From: Flavobacteriia bacterium
GTDB taxonomy: Bacteria > Bacteroidota > Bacteroidia > Flavobacteriales > Flavobacteriaceae
DNA length: 64,000 nucleotides
Reading direction: 5' to 3'
Assembly (NCBI GenBank): GCA_011391075.1
Contig: JAABRF010000003.1
Location: forward strand, 1-64,000
In this document: positions 34,729-44,764 of the stretch, one piece after another
Numbering within the stretch: the stretch's first letter is position 1
Layout of the letters: the number at the start of each line of letters is the position of its first letter
Program-made: the position numbers and the translations under genes
Notes under the pieces: model-generated
Told to the model about the DNA's origin: nothing
The model's database searches: none
Seen by the model: only the letters and a program-made list of their open reading frames with translations

Positions 34729-37224
34729 TTATTCAATTTCCGTGCCAATTTCTAAATCAGATAAATCTACATCAGTTGTATCAGAATCTTCTTTTACAAC
34801 TTTGGCTACTGAAGCTATCTCATCAGTATCTTTCATATTTATCAATCTAACGCCTTGGGTTGCTCTACCCATAACTCTTAAGTCCTTGACTTCCATTCGG
34901 ATAGTAACTCCAGATTTGTTGATAATCATCAAGTCATCATTGTCAGTAACATCTTTAATAGCTATAAGTTCGCCTGTTTTATCAGTAATATTAATGGTCT
35001 TAACGCCTTTTCCACCGCGATTGGTTATTCTGTAATCTTCAAGACTGGAACGTTTTCCATATCCTTTTTCAGACACAACCAAGATATCACTGGATTGGTC
35101 ATTGATAGCAACCATTCCAATCAATTCATCGGTCTTTTCATCGATTAAGATGCCCCGAACTCCAGAAGCAGTTCTTCCCATAGGTCGTGTTTTAGCTTCT
35201 TCAAAACGAATAGCTTTTCCTGATCTTGCAGCTAACATCACCTGACTTTCGCCATTTGTCAATCTAACTTCCAATAATTCATCACCTTCACGAATGGTAA
35301 TTGCAGCAATTCCATTGGCTCTAGGACGGGAATATTGTTCCAATGAAGTTTTCTTCACTTGGCCTTTTTTGGTTGCCATAATAACATAATGAGAATTTAC
35401 ATAGGCTTCATCTCTTAAGTCTTGAGTTACCAAATAAGACATTACTTTATCGTCGGGTTCAATATTAATCAAATTCTGTATGGCTCTTCCTTTAGAGGTC
35501 TTGGTGCCTTCCGGAATTTCAAATACGCGCATCCAATAGACTTTTCCTTTCAAAGTAAATACAAGCATGAATTGATGGTTGGTTGCAACAAACATTTGCT
35601 CTAAGAAATCTTCTTCTCTAGTACTTACTCCTTTTTGACCTCGTCCACCACGAGCTTGAACTTTATACTCATTTAAATCAGTACGTTTTATATAGCCGGC
35701 ATGTGAAATAGTAACCAATACAGTAGAATCGGGAATGATATCTTCAATATTCATATCACCACCACTATATTCAATGATAGAACGTCTTTTATCGCCGTAC
35801 TTTTCTTTTACTTCGATTAATTCATCTTTGATAATCTGCATTCTTCTTTCTTCACTTTCCAAAATCTCTTTTAAATCGGCTATGAATTTGATGATTTCAT
35901 CATATTCTGCTCTCAATTTATCTTGTTCAAGACCGGTCAATTGACGTAAGCGCATCTCAACAATCGCACGTGCTTGAATTTCACTGAAACTAAAACGTTC
36001 CATCAATCTTTCACGAGCAGTATCTGCATCATTGGAAGAACGAATAATTTTGATTACTTCATCAATATGATCTGAAGCAATAATCAATCCTTCTAAAATA
36101 TGAGCTCTTTTTTCTGCTTTATCCAATTCAAATTTCGTTCTACGAACTACGACAACATGTCTGTGTTCAACGAAATATTTGATAAGTTGTTTTAAGTTCA
36201 ATTGCAATGGACGTCCATTAACCAATGCTACATTGTTTACACTAAATGAGGTTTGAAGAGCAGTGTGTTTAAACAAATTATTTAATACCACATTTGGAAC
36301 TGCATCTCTTTTCAAATGGTATACAATACGCATCCCATTTCTATCAGATTCGTCTTTGATATCTGAAATCCCTTCCAATTTTTTATCATTGACCAAGTCT
36401 GCTGTTTGCTTGATCATCATGGCTTTATTAACCTGATAGGGAATTTCTGTCACCACCAAATGCTCACGTCCATTGATCTCTTCAAAATGCGTTTTAGCAC
36501 GCATGACTATACGACCTCTACCAGTGTGAAATGCATCTTTTACACCTTCATAACCATAAATGATACCACCTGTTGGAAAATCAGGTGCTTTGATGAAATG
36601 CATCAACTCATCAATAGTAATATCTTTATTATCCACATAAGCAATAATACCTTCAATTACTTCCGTAATATTATGTGGTGCCATGTTAGTAGCCATACCA
36701 ACTGCAATCCCGGAGGCTCCATTGACTAATAAATTGGGGATTCTAGTAGGTAAAACTGTAGGTTCTTCCAGGGTATCGTCAAAATTGAGTTTGTGGTCTA
36801 CAGTATCTTTTTCTATATCAGCAAGCATATCTTCTGATATTTTTTGCATTCTGGCTTCTGTATAACGCATAGCAGCTGGTGGGTCACCATCTACAGAACC
36901 ATAATTTCCTTGCCCGTCTACCATCATATAACGCATACTCCATTCTTGGGCCATACGTACCATAGAATCGTAAACAGAAGTATCTCCATGCGGGTGATAT
37001 TTACCGAGTACTTCTCCCACAATTCTAGCAGATTTTTTATAGGAACCCGTTGCTTTAATTCCCAACTCATGCATTCCGAATAAAACCCTTCTATGAACAG
37101 GTTTTAATCCATCACGTACATCAGGTAAAGCACGAGACACAATAACCGACATCGAATAATCGATGTAGGCTGATTTCATTTGATCCTCAATGTTAATAGG
37201 AATCAGTTTCTCTCCGTCACTCAT
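34729..37224 (-). CDS. gyrA: DNA gyrase subunit A
   Basis: Catalytic strand-cutting subunit of type II topoisomerase, 831 residues. The active-site Tyr121 is in RYTEAR. The quinolone-resistance region reads [20 protein letters not shown]; the residue matching Escherichia coli Ser83 is Thr82 and the Asp87 counterpart is Asp86. The C-terminal beta-pinwheel carries repeated [20 protein letters not shown] and [20 protein letters not shown] motifs. The tail is acidic ([20 protein letters not shown]). It is divergent from clpC; the TPR gene follows. Confidence 0.98.
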   Translation of the reverse strand: MSDGEKLIPINIEDQMKSAYIDYSMSVIVSRALPDVRDGLKPVHRRVLFGMHELGIKATGSYKKSARIVGEVLGKYHPHGDTSVYDSMVRMAQEWSMRYMMVDGQGNYGSVDGDPPAAMRYTEARMQKISEDMLADIEKDTVDHKLNFDDTLEEPTVLPTRIPNLLVNGASGIAVGMATNMAPHNITEVIEGIIAYVDNKDITIDELMHFIKAPDFPTGGIIYGYEGVKDAFHTGRGRIVMRAKTHFEEINGREHLVVTEIPYQVNKAMMIKQTADLVNDKKLEGISDIKDESDRNGMRIVYHLKRDAVPNVVLNNLFKHTALQTSFSVNNVALVNGRPLQLNLKQLIKYFVEHRHVVVVRRTKFELDKAEKRAHILEGLIIASDHIDEVIKIIRSSNDADTARERLMERFSFSEIQARAIVEMRLRQLTGLEQDKLRAEYDEIIKFIADLKEILESEERRMQIIKDELIEVKEKYGDKRRSIIEYSGGDMNIEDIIPDSTVLVTISHAGYIKRTDLNEYKVQARGGRGQKGVSTREEDFLEQMFVATNHQFMLVFTLKGKVYWMRVFEIPEGTKTSKGRAIQNLINIEPDDKVMSYLVTQDLRDEAYVNSHYVIMATKKGQVKKTSLEQYSRPRANGIAAITIREGDELLEVRLTNGESQVMLAARSGKAIRFEEAKTRPMGRTASGVRGILIDEKTDELIGMVAINDQSSDILVVSEKGYGKRSSLEDYRITNRGGKGVKTINITDKTGELIAIKDVTDNDDLMIINKSGVTIRMEVKDLRVMGRATQGVRLINMKDTDEIASVAKVVKEDSDTTDVDLSDLEIGTEIE

Positions 37225-37546
37225 AATCGTTTAATGCTGTTTAGATATGATTAAATTAAGGGATGCAAGATACAATTTTTTGAAGTTTTTGAAAGTATAA
37301 TAACAACTTGTTTTTGATATTTTATTAACAATCAAAATTGAGTAAATAAGGTTAATATATATTGAAAATCAATGTAGTACAAAATGAAATTGTGAAAAAT
37401 AATTGTTAAAACATTTTTTTTTGTTATTTGGCTCAAAAAAAGGTCTAATTTTACATGGTAAAACAGGAATAAAATCATTTCTTTGGAAGCTGAAAAGAAA
37501 CATAAAAATTCAAAAAAAGTAATCAAAAACTGTAATAAGATAGATA
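37225..37546. other. Divergent gyrA/clpC intergenic region
   Basis: 322 bases, AT-rich, presumably holding both promoters. I find no unambiguous TAnnTTTG element with a correctly spaced TTG; TAATTTTA at about 37446 is the nearest plus-strand match. A small minus-strand open frame here is not convincing. Confidence 0.5.
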
Positions 37547-40090
37547 ATGCACGATAATTTTTCACCAAAAGTAAAAGATGTAATTGCTTTCAGTAAAGAA
37601 GAAGCATTGCGTTTGGGACACGATTTTATTGGAACAGAACACTTGATGTTAGGTATAATTCGTCAAGGTGAAGGCAGAGCTTTAACCCTTTTAAAATCTT
37701 TGCAAATTGATTTGGCATTGATGCGAAAAAAAATTGAAGAGATTAGTCCTGCTAAAGATTCACTCAATCAAAATCCCAATCGAACCATTCATTTAACCAA
37801 ACAAGCTGATAAAGCATTAAAAACCACATTTTTGGAAGCAAAATTATACAAGGATGCTTCTATTAATACAGCCCATTTGTTGTTGTGTATTTTAAGAAAT
37901 GAAAATGATCCTACAACTAAATTGTTGCATCAGTTTAATGCTACCTATAGTGTTGTAAGAAACGAATACAAAGAGCAATTTTCCAATCCGATAGAGGAAA
38001 CTCCAAGAGCTGAATATCCATCTGATGAAGGAAATCAAGATCAAGATAATCCATTCAATCCTGCTCGTGGTACTCAAAATCCACAATCTCAACGCAAGAC
38101 CAAAACACCGGTTTTAGATAACTTTGGTCGCGACTTGACTCAATTGGCTATTGAAGGTAAATTGGATCCTGTAGTGGGACGTAAAGCAGAGATAGAACGT
38201 GTTTCACAGATATTAAGTCGCCGTAAAAAAAATAATCCGGTTTTGATTGGTGAACCTGGTGTAGGTAAATCGGCTATTGCTGAAGGTTTGGCATTGCGTA
38301 TCATACAACGTAAAGTATCCCGTATTTTATTTGATAAAAGGGTGGTTTCTTTAGATTTAGCTAGTTTGGTAGCAGGTACCAAATACAGAGGGCAATTTGA
38401 AGAACGCATGAAAGCCTTAATGAATGAATTGGAAAAAAATGACGATATTATTTTATTCATTGATGAAATTCATACCATCGTTGGAGCAGGTGGAGCTACT
38501 GGTTCGTTGGACGCTTCCAATATGCTAAAACCCGCATTGGCTAGAGGTGAAATTCAATGTATAGGTGCAACTACCTTGGATGAATACCGTCAAAATATCG
38601 AAAAAGATGGAGCCTTAGAAAGACGTTTTCAGAAAGTAATGGTGGAGGCAACTTCAATAGACGAAACTATAGAAATTCTGCACAATATTAAGGATAAATA
38701 CGAAGAACATCACAATGTAACCTATACTGATGATGCCATCGAAGCCTGTGTAAAATTGACAGCTCGTTATATGACTGACCGTTATTTACCGGACAAAGCC
38801 ATAGATGCTTTGGATGAGGCAGGATCAAGAATTCACATTACCAACATCGTAGTTCCTAAAGAAGTATTGGAATTGGAAAGCCAATTGGAAGAAGTTAAGG
38901 AAAAGAAAACGAGCGCAGTCAATTCTCAAAAATATGAAGAAGCAGCACGTTTGAGAGATGATGAAAAACGCATAGAAGCAGATTTACTGGTAGAACAGAA
39001 AAAATGGGAAGAAGCGTCCAAACTCAATAGAGAATTGGTAACAGAAGACAATGTTGCCGAAGTGGTTTCGATGATGACCGGAATTCCGGTAAACAGAGTG
39101 GTAGAAGCTGAAAGTAGTCGTTTAAAAGAATTACCCCAACTCATTAAAAGTAAGTTGATTGGACAAGACGAGGCGGTTGATAAAGTAGTCAAAGCCATAC
39201 AACGCAATAGGGTAGGACTGAAAGATCCCAACAAACCTATTGGATCATTCATCTTTTTAGGTCAAACAGGTGTTGGTAAAACTCAGTTGGCCAAAGTATT
39301 AGCTAAAGAATTATTTGCGAGTGAAGATTCGTTGATTCGGGTGGATATGAGTGAATACATGGAAAAATTTGCCGTATCCCGTTTGATTGGAGCGCCTCCA
39401 GGTTATGTGGGTTATGAAGAAGGAGGCCAATTGACTGAAAAAGTACGTCGTAAACCTTATTCTGTGGTTTTGTTAGATGAAATTGAAAAAGCCCATCCGG
39501 ATGTGTTTAATATGTTGTTGCAAATTTTGGATGATGGTTTTATTACGGATAGTTTGGGGAGAAGAATAGATTTTCGTAATGCTATAGTCATTATGACTTC
39601 CAATATTGGTTCGAGAGATTTAAAAGACTTTGGACAAGGAGTTGGTTTTACCACTTCTGCCAAAAAAGAACAAGAAGAAGATCATAATAAAAGTGTGATT
39701 CAGAATGCTTTGAAAAAAACATTTGCACCCGAATTTTTAAATAGAATTGATGATATCATTGTATTTAAAGCTTTGGAAAGAGAAGCCATTCACAGTATCA
39801 TCGATATCGAACTCGCTAAATTATACGGTAGAATCAAAGATTTGAATTATAATTTGGTGCTTTCTGAAGAAGCTAAGGATTTTATAGCAGATAAAGGTTT
39901 TGACAAACAATTTGGAGCTCGTCCGTTGAAAAGAGCTATTCAAAAATATGTTGAGGATGCATTAGCTGAAGAAATTGTAAATTCCAATTTAAAAGAAGGT
40001 GATATCATTTACATGAATTTGAATGCTGACAAAGATGGATTGACTATACAAATAGGAGAGAGGAAGCAAGAAAGTGAAAGTGTGGAGTGA
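37547..40090 (+). CDS. clpC: Clp protease ATPase subunit ClpC
   Basis: Hsp100 unfoldase that feeds proteins to ClpP, 847 residues. Layout: N-domain with two Clp_N repeats (about 5-145), first AAA module with GEPGVGKSA (235-243), a UVR-type middle segment (SQKYEEAARLRDDEKRIEAD), then the second AAA module with GQTGVGKTQ and VVLLDEIEKAHPDVFN. The middle region and length are of the ClpC rather than the ClpB type. It is divergent from gyrA and closed by a terminator. Confidence 0.96.
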   Translation: MHDNFSPKVKDVIAFSKEEALRLGHDFIGTEHLMLGIIRQGEGRALTLLKSLQIDLALMRKKIEEISPAKDSLNQNPNRTIHLTKQADKALKTTFLEAKLYKDASINTAHLLLCILRNENDPTTKLLHQFNATYSVVRNEYKEQFSNPIEETPRAEYPSDEGNQDQDNPFNPARGTQNPQSQRKTKTPVLDNFGRDLTQLAIEGKLDPVVGRKAEIERVSQILSRRKKNNPVLIGEPGVGKSAIAEGLALRIIQRKVSRILFDKRVVSLDLASLVAGTKYRGQFEERMKALMNELEKNDDIILFIDEIHTIVGAGGATGSLDASNMLKPALARGEIQCIGATTLDEYRQNIEKDGALERRFQKVMVEATSIDETIEILHNIKDKYEEHHNVTYTDDAIEACVKLTARYMTDRYLPDKAIDALDEAGSRIHITNIVVPKEVLELESQLEEVKEKKTSAVNSQKYEEAARLRDDEKRIEADLLVEQKKWEEASKLNRELVTEDNVAEVVSMMTGIPVNRVVEAESSRLKELPQLIKSKLIGQDEAVDKVVKAIQRNRVGLKDPNKPIGSFIFLGQTGVGKTQLAKVLAKELFASEDSLIRVDMSEYMEKFAVSRLIGAPPGYVGYEEGGQLTEKVRRKPYSVVLLDEIEKAHPDVFNMLLQILDDGFITDSLGRRIDFRNAIVIMTSNIGSRDLKDFGQGVGFTTSAKKEQEEDHNKSVIQNALKKTFAPEFLNRIDDIIVFKALEREAIHSIIDIELAKLYGRIKDLNYNLVLSEEAKDFIADKGFDKQFGARPLKRAIQKYVEDALAEEIVNSNLKEGDIIYMNLNADKDGLTIQIGERKQESESVE

Positions 40091-40116
40091 TATATTGTAA
40101 AGAAATATTTATATCC

Positions 40117-40146
40117 AAAACCCGTTTTAATTGACGGGTTTTTTTT
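40117..40146 (+). terminator. Intrinsic terminator after clpC
   Basis: AAAACCCGT and ACGGGTTTT pair around an eight-base loop and lead into a T-run, 27 bases after the clpC stop. Confidence 0.8.
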
Positions 40147-40243
40147 ATACATTTACAGGTGTAATTTATATTGAATTTTTTATTGATTTAAAATTCAATT
40201 GATTGGAATTTAGAATTTAATTTTTGAAATTTGTATCGTAAAT

Positions 40244-40690
40244 ATGTTACGTAAATTACACCATACCAATACTTTGGAAATATTTTCGGCATTAATGGAT
40301 AGCCATTTGATATTGCCTTATGCAGAGCAGGGAATCAGTGCTGGTTTTCCATCTCCGGCAGAGGATTTCCTAGATATTTCTATCGATTTAAACAAGGAAT
40401 TAATCAAAAATCCTAGTGCTACATTTTACGGAAGAGTGAAAGGTAATTCCATGAAAGATGCAGGATTGGAGAACGGAGATTTGTTGATTATAGACAAAAG
40501 TTTGGAACCTAAAAATGGCAAAATTGCTGTTTGTTTCATTGATGGCGAATTCACGGTGAAAAGGATTAAAATCGATAAGAAAATAATTTGGTTGATAGCA
40601 GAAAACAAAGATTATCAACCTATTAAAGTGACACCCGAAAATGAATTCGTTATATGGGGCATCGTCACCACTGTCATAAAAAAGATATAG
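40244..40690 (+). CDS. umuD: UmuD-like translesion polymerase accessory protein
   Basis: A 148-residue LexA/UmuD-like serine self-protease, the partner of UmuC in polymerase V. The self-cleavage site is Ala33-Gly34 before FPSPAEDF, the nucleophile is Ser69 in GNSMKDAG, and the base is Lys106 in GEFTVKRIK. It has no N-terminal DNA-binding domain. umuC follows after 98 bases. TTACGTAA at 40249-40256 overlaps the start, but whether it is an SOS-type site is unclear. Confidence 0.92.
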   Translation: MLRKLHHTNTLEIFSALMDSHLILPYAEQGISAGFPSPAEDFLDISIDLNKELIKNPSATFYGRVKGNSMKDAGLENGDLLIIDKSLEPKNGKIAVCFIDGEFTVKRIKIDKKIIWLIAENKDYQPIKVTPENEFVIWGIVTTVIKKI

Positions 40691-40788
40691 ACTTTAATAT
40701 CCCGTATGCTCAAGTATTTATTAGATATCTAACTTCATCCCAAAGCATTGGAGACTAATTTCTAACTTCTAATTTCTAACTTCAAATT

Positions 40789-42051
40789 ATGTACGCACTA
40801 GTAGACTGTAATAATTTCTATGCTTCGTGTGAGCGTGTCTTCAGGCCGGATTTGAATGGAAAACCCGTGGTAGTTTTATCCAATAATGATGGTTGTGTTA
40901 TTGCACGCAGCAACGAATCCAAGGCACTCGGAATTCCGATGGGTGCAGCGGCATTTAAATTTCAAAAATTATTTGACGAACATCAGGTAGCAGTATTTTC
41001 AACCAATTTTGTATTGTATGGAGATATGAGTATGCGGGTAATGACCATTTTAGCAGAAATGGCTCCCGAAATTGAAATTTACAGTATTGATGAGGCTTTT
41101 TTGAGGTTTGACGGTTTTGAATTACACGATTTGGAAAAATACGGAAGAGAAATCGAACGAAAAGTGTATAAATCGACTGGAATTCCAATTAGTATTGGAT
41201 TTGCACCTACCAAGGCATTGGCAAAAGTAGCCAATAAAATAGCCAAAAAATTTTCAGAACGCACTCGTAATGTGTATGTCATAGATACAGAGGAAAAAAG
41301 AATCAAAGCTTTGAAATGGCTCAAAGTGGAAGATGTTTGGGGAATAGGAAGGCAGTATACCAAAAAGTTTCAAGTAAAAAAAATAGTAACTGCTTTTGAT
41401 TTTGTCTCATTATCAGATGATTACGTCAGGCATGAGATGAGTGTGGTAGGGTTGAGGTTGAAAAAAGATTTGGAAGGTGAGGAGACACTTGATTTAGAAG
41501 TACGCAAACCCAAGCAAGCCATTGCAACAACGCGTTCTTTTGAGAATATGTACACTGATTTTGAAGATATTAAAGAAAGAGTAGCTAGTTTTGCCATTAA
41601 ATGTTCCGAAAAATTGAGAAAACAGCATACGCATTGTAACAGTGTAATGGTATTTATACATTCCAATGGATTTCGTAAAGATTTACCACAATATTATAAA
41701 AACATAGTAGTCAAGACTGAGTTTCCTACACATGCGGCCAATGACATCATACGATATGCCGTTTTAGGATTGAGAACGATTTTTAAGCAAGGTATTCCTT
41801 ATAAAAAAGCTGGTGTTATTGTAGGCGACTTAACTCCGGAAGGAGAGAAACAATATACTTTATTCAGCGTTGAAAATCCGAAGCTGGATCCATTGATGAA
41901 AAGTATTGATCGGATTAATACGCGTTTGGGAACCAACAAAGTTAAATTTGCTTGCCAGGATTTAGGTCGTACTTGGAAAATGCGTCAAGAAAAATTATCA
42001 CCGCGTTTTACTACACAGTTAAATGAAGTTATAGAGATTCATATTGATTAG
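40789..42051 (+). CDS. umuC: Error-prone DNA polymerase V subunit UmuC
   Basis: Y-family translesion DNA polymerase, 420 residues. The catalytic acidic motifs are VDCNNFYASCERVF (Asp6 region) and YSIDEAFLRFDG (Asp101, Glu102). The little-finger and C-terminal UmuC tail are present (LSPRFTTQLNEVIE). Together with umuD this is an SOS-type mutagenesis operon. Confidence 0.95.
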   Translation: MYALVDCNNFYASCERVFRPDLNGKPVVVLSNNDGCVIARSNESKALGIPMGAAAFKFQKLFDEHQVAVFSTNFVLYGDMSMRVMTILAEMAPEIEIYSIDEAFLRFDGFELHDLEKYGREIERKVYKSTGIPISIGFAPTKALAKVANKIAKKFSERTRNVYVIDTEEKRIKALKWLKVEDVWGIGRQYTKKFQVKKIVTAFDFVSLSDDYVRHEMSVVGLRLKKDLEGEETLDLEVRKPKQAIATTRSFENMYTDFEDIKERVASFAIKCSEKLRKQHTHCNSVMVFIHSNGFRKDLPQYYKNIVVKTEFPTHAANDIIRYAVLGLRTIFKQGIPYKKAGVIVGDLTPEGEKQYTLFSVENPKLDPLMKSIDRINTRLGTNKVKFACQDLGRTWKMRQEKLSPRFTTQLNEVIEIHID

Positions 42052-42250
42052 ATTGTTGTTTAAATAGGAATCTTTAGATTGTTGAAAATCTGTATAATAC
42101 ACCAATGTATGAATCCAATATAAATCAAATAAATAAAAACTATAATTTATATTATGTTAAATAGTATTATTGAAAAGTAAGTAAATTGTCAATTTATTAT
42201 AAAATCATTCCTTCGATGAACTATACTTCCATTTGTTATATAATACACAA

Positions 42251-42280
42251 AAAAAAATCCGATTAAGAATAACCGGATTT
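42251..42280 (-). terminator. Intrinsic terminator of the Lrp/AsnC gene
   Basis: AAATCCG (42255-42261) and CGGATTT (42274-42280) form the stem, with partial pairing inside the loop and a T-run in the minus-strand direction. It follows the regulator's stop at 42304. Confidence 0.65.
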
Positions 42281-42303
42281 ATATATGATAAATAGATAAC
42301 AAT

Positions 42304-42783
42304 TTAGATTTCTCTAAATATTTTATGCATCAAACGTTTTTTATCATTAATGCTTTCTTCAAGAGAAATCATTGTTTCTGTTCTATACACACCAGGAATT
42401 TCATCAATCAAATAAATAATTTCTTTTGCATGACTGGTATCTTTTGCTCTGATTTTACAAAATATATTGTATTTACCGGCAGTTACATATGCTATAGTTA
42501 CATAAGGAATCTTTTCTAAATTGGTAATAACTTCTTTTGTATAAGAGGTTTTATCAAGAAATATTCCAACATGAGCTATGAAAGAAAAGCCCATTTTTTC
42601 ATAATCAACAGTTAAAGTAGCACCTTTGATTACGCCTTCATCCTCCATTTTTTTAACTCTGACGTGAATAGTTCCAGCAGATACATTTAATTTTTTGGCA
42701 ATGTCAGTAAAAGGAGTTCTGGCATTTTCAATTAAAGTATCTAGAATTTGATGATCAATTTCATCTAAAAAATATTTTTTCAT
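42304..42783 (-). CDS. Lrp/AsnC-family transcriptional regulator
   Basis: 159 residues from the ATG at 42783 (MKKYFLDEIDHQILDTLIEN); the in-frame ATG 11 codons earlier is less likely. An N-terminal winged HTH (TPFTDIAKKLNVSAGTIHVR) is followed by an AsnC-type ligand domain (GFSFIAHVGIFLDKTSY, GKYNIFCKIRAKDTSHAKEI, PGVYRTETMISLEES). Probably an amino-acid-responsive regulator. A dyad just upstream (42823-42838) is a candidate autoregulatory site. Confidence 0.93.
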   Translation of the reverse strand: MKKYFLDEIDHQILDTLIENARTPFTDIAKKLNVSAGTIHVRVKKMEDEGVIKGATLTVDYEKMGFSFIAHVGIFLDKTSYTKEVITNLEKIPYVTIAYVTAGKYNIFCKIRAKDTSHAKEIIYLIDEIPGVYRTETMISLEESINDKKRLMHKIFREI

Positions 42784-42822
42784 TTTGCTTAAAAGGTATT
42801 TGTTAGAAATCAACAATTATCG

Positions 42823-42838
42823 GTTACATGAATGTAAC
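42823..42838. promoter_or_regulatory. Dyad GTTACATGAATGTAAC upstream of the Lrp/AsnC gene
   Basis: Two perfect 7-base arms, GTTACAT and ATGTAAC, separated by GA, lie 40 bases before the ATG of the regulator; a further half-site ATGTTAC occurs at 42852-42858. This is a plausible operator for the Lrp/AsnC protein itself, though no binding data are implied. Confidence 0.5.
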
Positions 42839-42945
42839 AATAAAATATATTATGTTACAATTTTCAGGATATGATAAAATATCAAGTTTATTTTGCAAAG
42901 ATAATAGCTTTTTTCTAATCTAACACCAATAACATTATTAATTTA

Positions 42946-44025
42946 TCAACAAAAATTGTTAAAATCTGTTCCATTCGCATCAATTTCACGATGAAATAGC
43001 TTATCATTTAATTCATTCCCACTAATAGTCTCTGTTTCATCAATGATTTTTAAAAGTTTTTGCTCTGATTCTGAAAATATTCTTTTAAACCTAACTCCTA
43101 CCTCAGTTAATACACCATTATACGAAACATTTTTAATTTTCAAATCGTAGAAGCGTTTCTCGTTGACCGGTATTTTGAAATAATCATGATAATTTGGGAA
43201 ATTATCGGAAGAAATTGAGATAAGAGATTGAAGTAAAACTATGGTGTGTAGTTTACGGGTAACTTCTCTTTCTTCATCATCAGGAAAATACCCACATTCT
43301 ATTAAAATAGTAGGGATTCCAAATGATTGAATGCGATCACCAAAACAACTATCACAAAATGAATCATTATAACGACCTACTTTGTTAGGGATAATTGACT
43401 GCAATACCTCATTCATCGTTACGATAACTGACATTGCCTTCTTTCTGCTTTCGGTAAGGGTTCTTTCTTCATCTGCTGCTGGGGCTAACAAAGATATAGT
43501 AGCTACATGATCAGTTTGATCAACATTATACCAAGCAGTTTGATCGTGTAGATTGAATGCAAAATCAGGATTAATAATTTCTATTTGTTCTTGTAAAATT
43601 CGTGATTCACTGTTTAATAAGGTTTTTGCATCCCGATTTAAATCCAAACCTTTACAATTTTCTCTTGTATATCTTTCAGCTCCATCTGGATTTAAAATGG
43701 GAATAAAATATATAGTACAAGAATGGAGTAAATTGTTGATTACATTTGTAAATTTATTAACATTCACATATGTAAACAAATCAAAAATACTCTTTGTTGC
43801 AGTACTTTCATCCCCATGCATCTGTGACCATAACAATATTTTTCTTGAACCATTTCCAATACTAATTCTATACACAGGGCGCATTTCTTCTGAATAACCG
43901 ACCACAACTGTATTAAATACATCAGAATCTAGCTCACTAATCAAAGATTGAATATGAGAAGATGTTATACGTAACCCATGAAGTTTTGATGCATGGTAAC
44001 GCGTATAGTTATCAATTAAATCCAT
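42946..44025 (-). CDS. M14-family zinc carboxypeptidase
   Basis: A 359-residue metallocarboxypeptidase without a signal peptide, so probably cytoplasmic. Zinc ligands are His70 and Glu73 in QMHGDESTAT and a His in FAFNLHDQTAW (about 158); the general base Glu is in ILIECGYFPDDEE (about 242). NPDGAERYTREN and LDLNRDA match the substrate-pocket region. It is divergent from an HTH regulator (44327), with repeated dyads in the gap that overlap its candidate promoters. Substrate unknown. Confidence 0.9.
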   Translation of the reverse strand: MDLIDNYTRYHASKLHGLRITSSHIQSLISELDSDVFNTVVVGYSEEMRPVYRISIGNGSRKILLWSQMHGDESTATKSIFDLFTYVNVNKFTNVINNLLHSCTIYFIPILNPDGAERYTRENCKGLDLNRDAKTLLNSESRILQEQIEIINPDFAFNLHDQTAWYNVDQTDHVATISLLAPAADEERTLTESRKKAMSVIVTMNEVLQSIIPNKVGRYNDSFCDSCFGDRIQSFGIPTILIECGYFPDDEEREVTRKLHTIVLLQSLISISSDNFPNYHDYFKIPVNEKRFYDLKIKNVSYNGVLTEVGVRFKRIFSESEQKLLKIIDETETISGNELNDKLFHREIDANGTDFNNFC

Positions 44026-44039
44026 ATTTAATTAAATTA

Positions 44040-44333
44040 TTTACAAATGTAATATAATATTTATTTACAAATGTAATTTATATTTGTAAACAATAAAGGT
44101 TACAAAAAAATAAAAAACGACATTAAATTAATTTGCTAAGTACTCCAAAATATCCCTTATTGATAAAATTAATAGTAAATGTATAAGTATATATAATCCA
44201 ATACATTAAATAATTTATATTAAACCTTTTGTTTTATGATTTATCATTACATATTTGCTTATTAATAAATAATTGTTTACATTTGTTACAAATATAAGTA
44301 TGTAAATCACAAATAATTTATTTACAATGTTAA
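44040..44333. promoter_or_regulatory. Repeated TTAC-N4-GTAA dyads between M14 peptidase and HTH gene
   Basis: Exact copies TTACAAATGTAA lie at 44041-44052 and 44065-44076. One-mismatch copies lie at 44078-44089 (TTATATTTGTAA), 44277-44288 (TTACATTTGTTA), 44286-44297 (TTACAAATATAA) and 44322-44333 (TTACAATGTTAA, over the HTH start codon). Several include TACATTTG, a perfect -7 element: minus strand 44044-44051 and 44068-44075 for the peptidase, plus strand 44278-44285 for the regulator with TTTG at 44254-44257. The sites therefore look like operators lying on both promoters, probably for the HTH protein. Confidence 0.6.
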
Positions 44334-44764
44334 ACCATCAGGAATTTTCAAATAGGTTGGAATTTATAATAAAACATTATGAATTGAGTGCAGCAATTTT
44401 TGCTGATCGTATAGGTGTACAACGATCTAGCATTTCACATTTACTTTCTGGGAGAAATAATCCGAGTTTAGATTTCGTTGTTCGGGTAATGGATAAGTTT
44501 CCGGAAATTAATTTCAATTGGTTTGTTAAAGGAAAAGGAGAAATATTCATTAAAAAGAATGCTGAGATAACGCAACTTAAAAGCATTACCCCTACTCTAT
44601 TTGATCAGGTTTTAGATAATCCAAAAGAAGTATCTCAAAGTAGTAATTCAAAATCACAGGTAGAAACAATATTAACTTCTAATTCAAGTATAGACAAAAA
44701 AATAAAACCAATAGATAAAATATTGGTTTTATATAAAGATGGAAGTTTTGATAGTTATATCTAA
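44327..44764 (+). CDS. Cro/CI-type HTH transcriptional regulator
   Basis: 145 residues: N-terminal HTH_3 domain (about 5-65; [20 protein letters not shown]), a Ser/Asn-rich linker, and a short conserved C-terminal motif ([18 protein letters not shown]) that I recall from other flavobacterial regulators. It is divergent from the M14 peptidase and likely controls both through the dyads upstream. Its stop overlaps that of the convergent glyA by three bases. Confidence 0.85.
   Translation: MLNHQEFSNRLEFIIKHYELSAAIFADRIGVQRSSISHLLSGRNNPSLDFVVRVMDKFPEINFNWFVKGKGEIFIKKNAEITQLKSITPTLFDQVLDNPKEVSQSSNSKSQVETILTSNSSIDKKIKPIDKILVLYKDGSFDSYI

Noticed and set aside
37332-37568. 78-residue frame in the gyrA/clpC gap
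   Set aside because: Very rich in Phe/Leu/Ile from AT-rich DNA, overlaps the clpC start, no recognisable family.
40249-40256. SOS box at TTACGTAA over the umuD start
   Set aside because: An 8-base palindrome is too short in this composition, and no matching site is seen elsewhere in the window.
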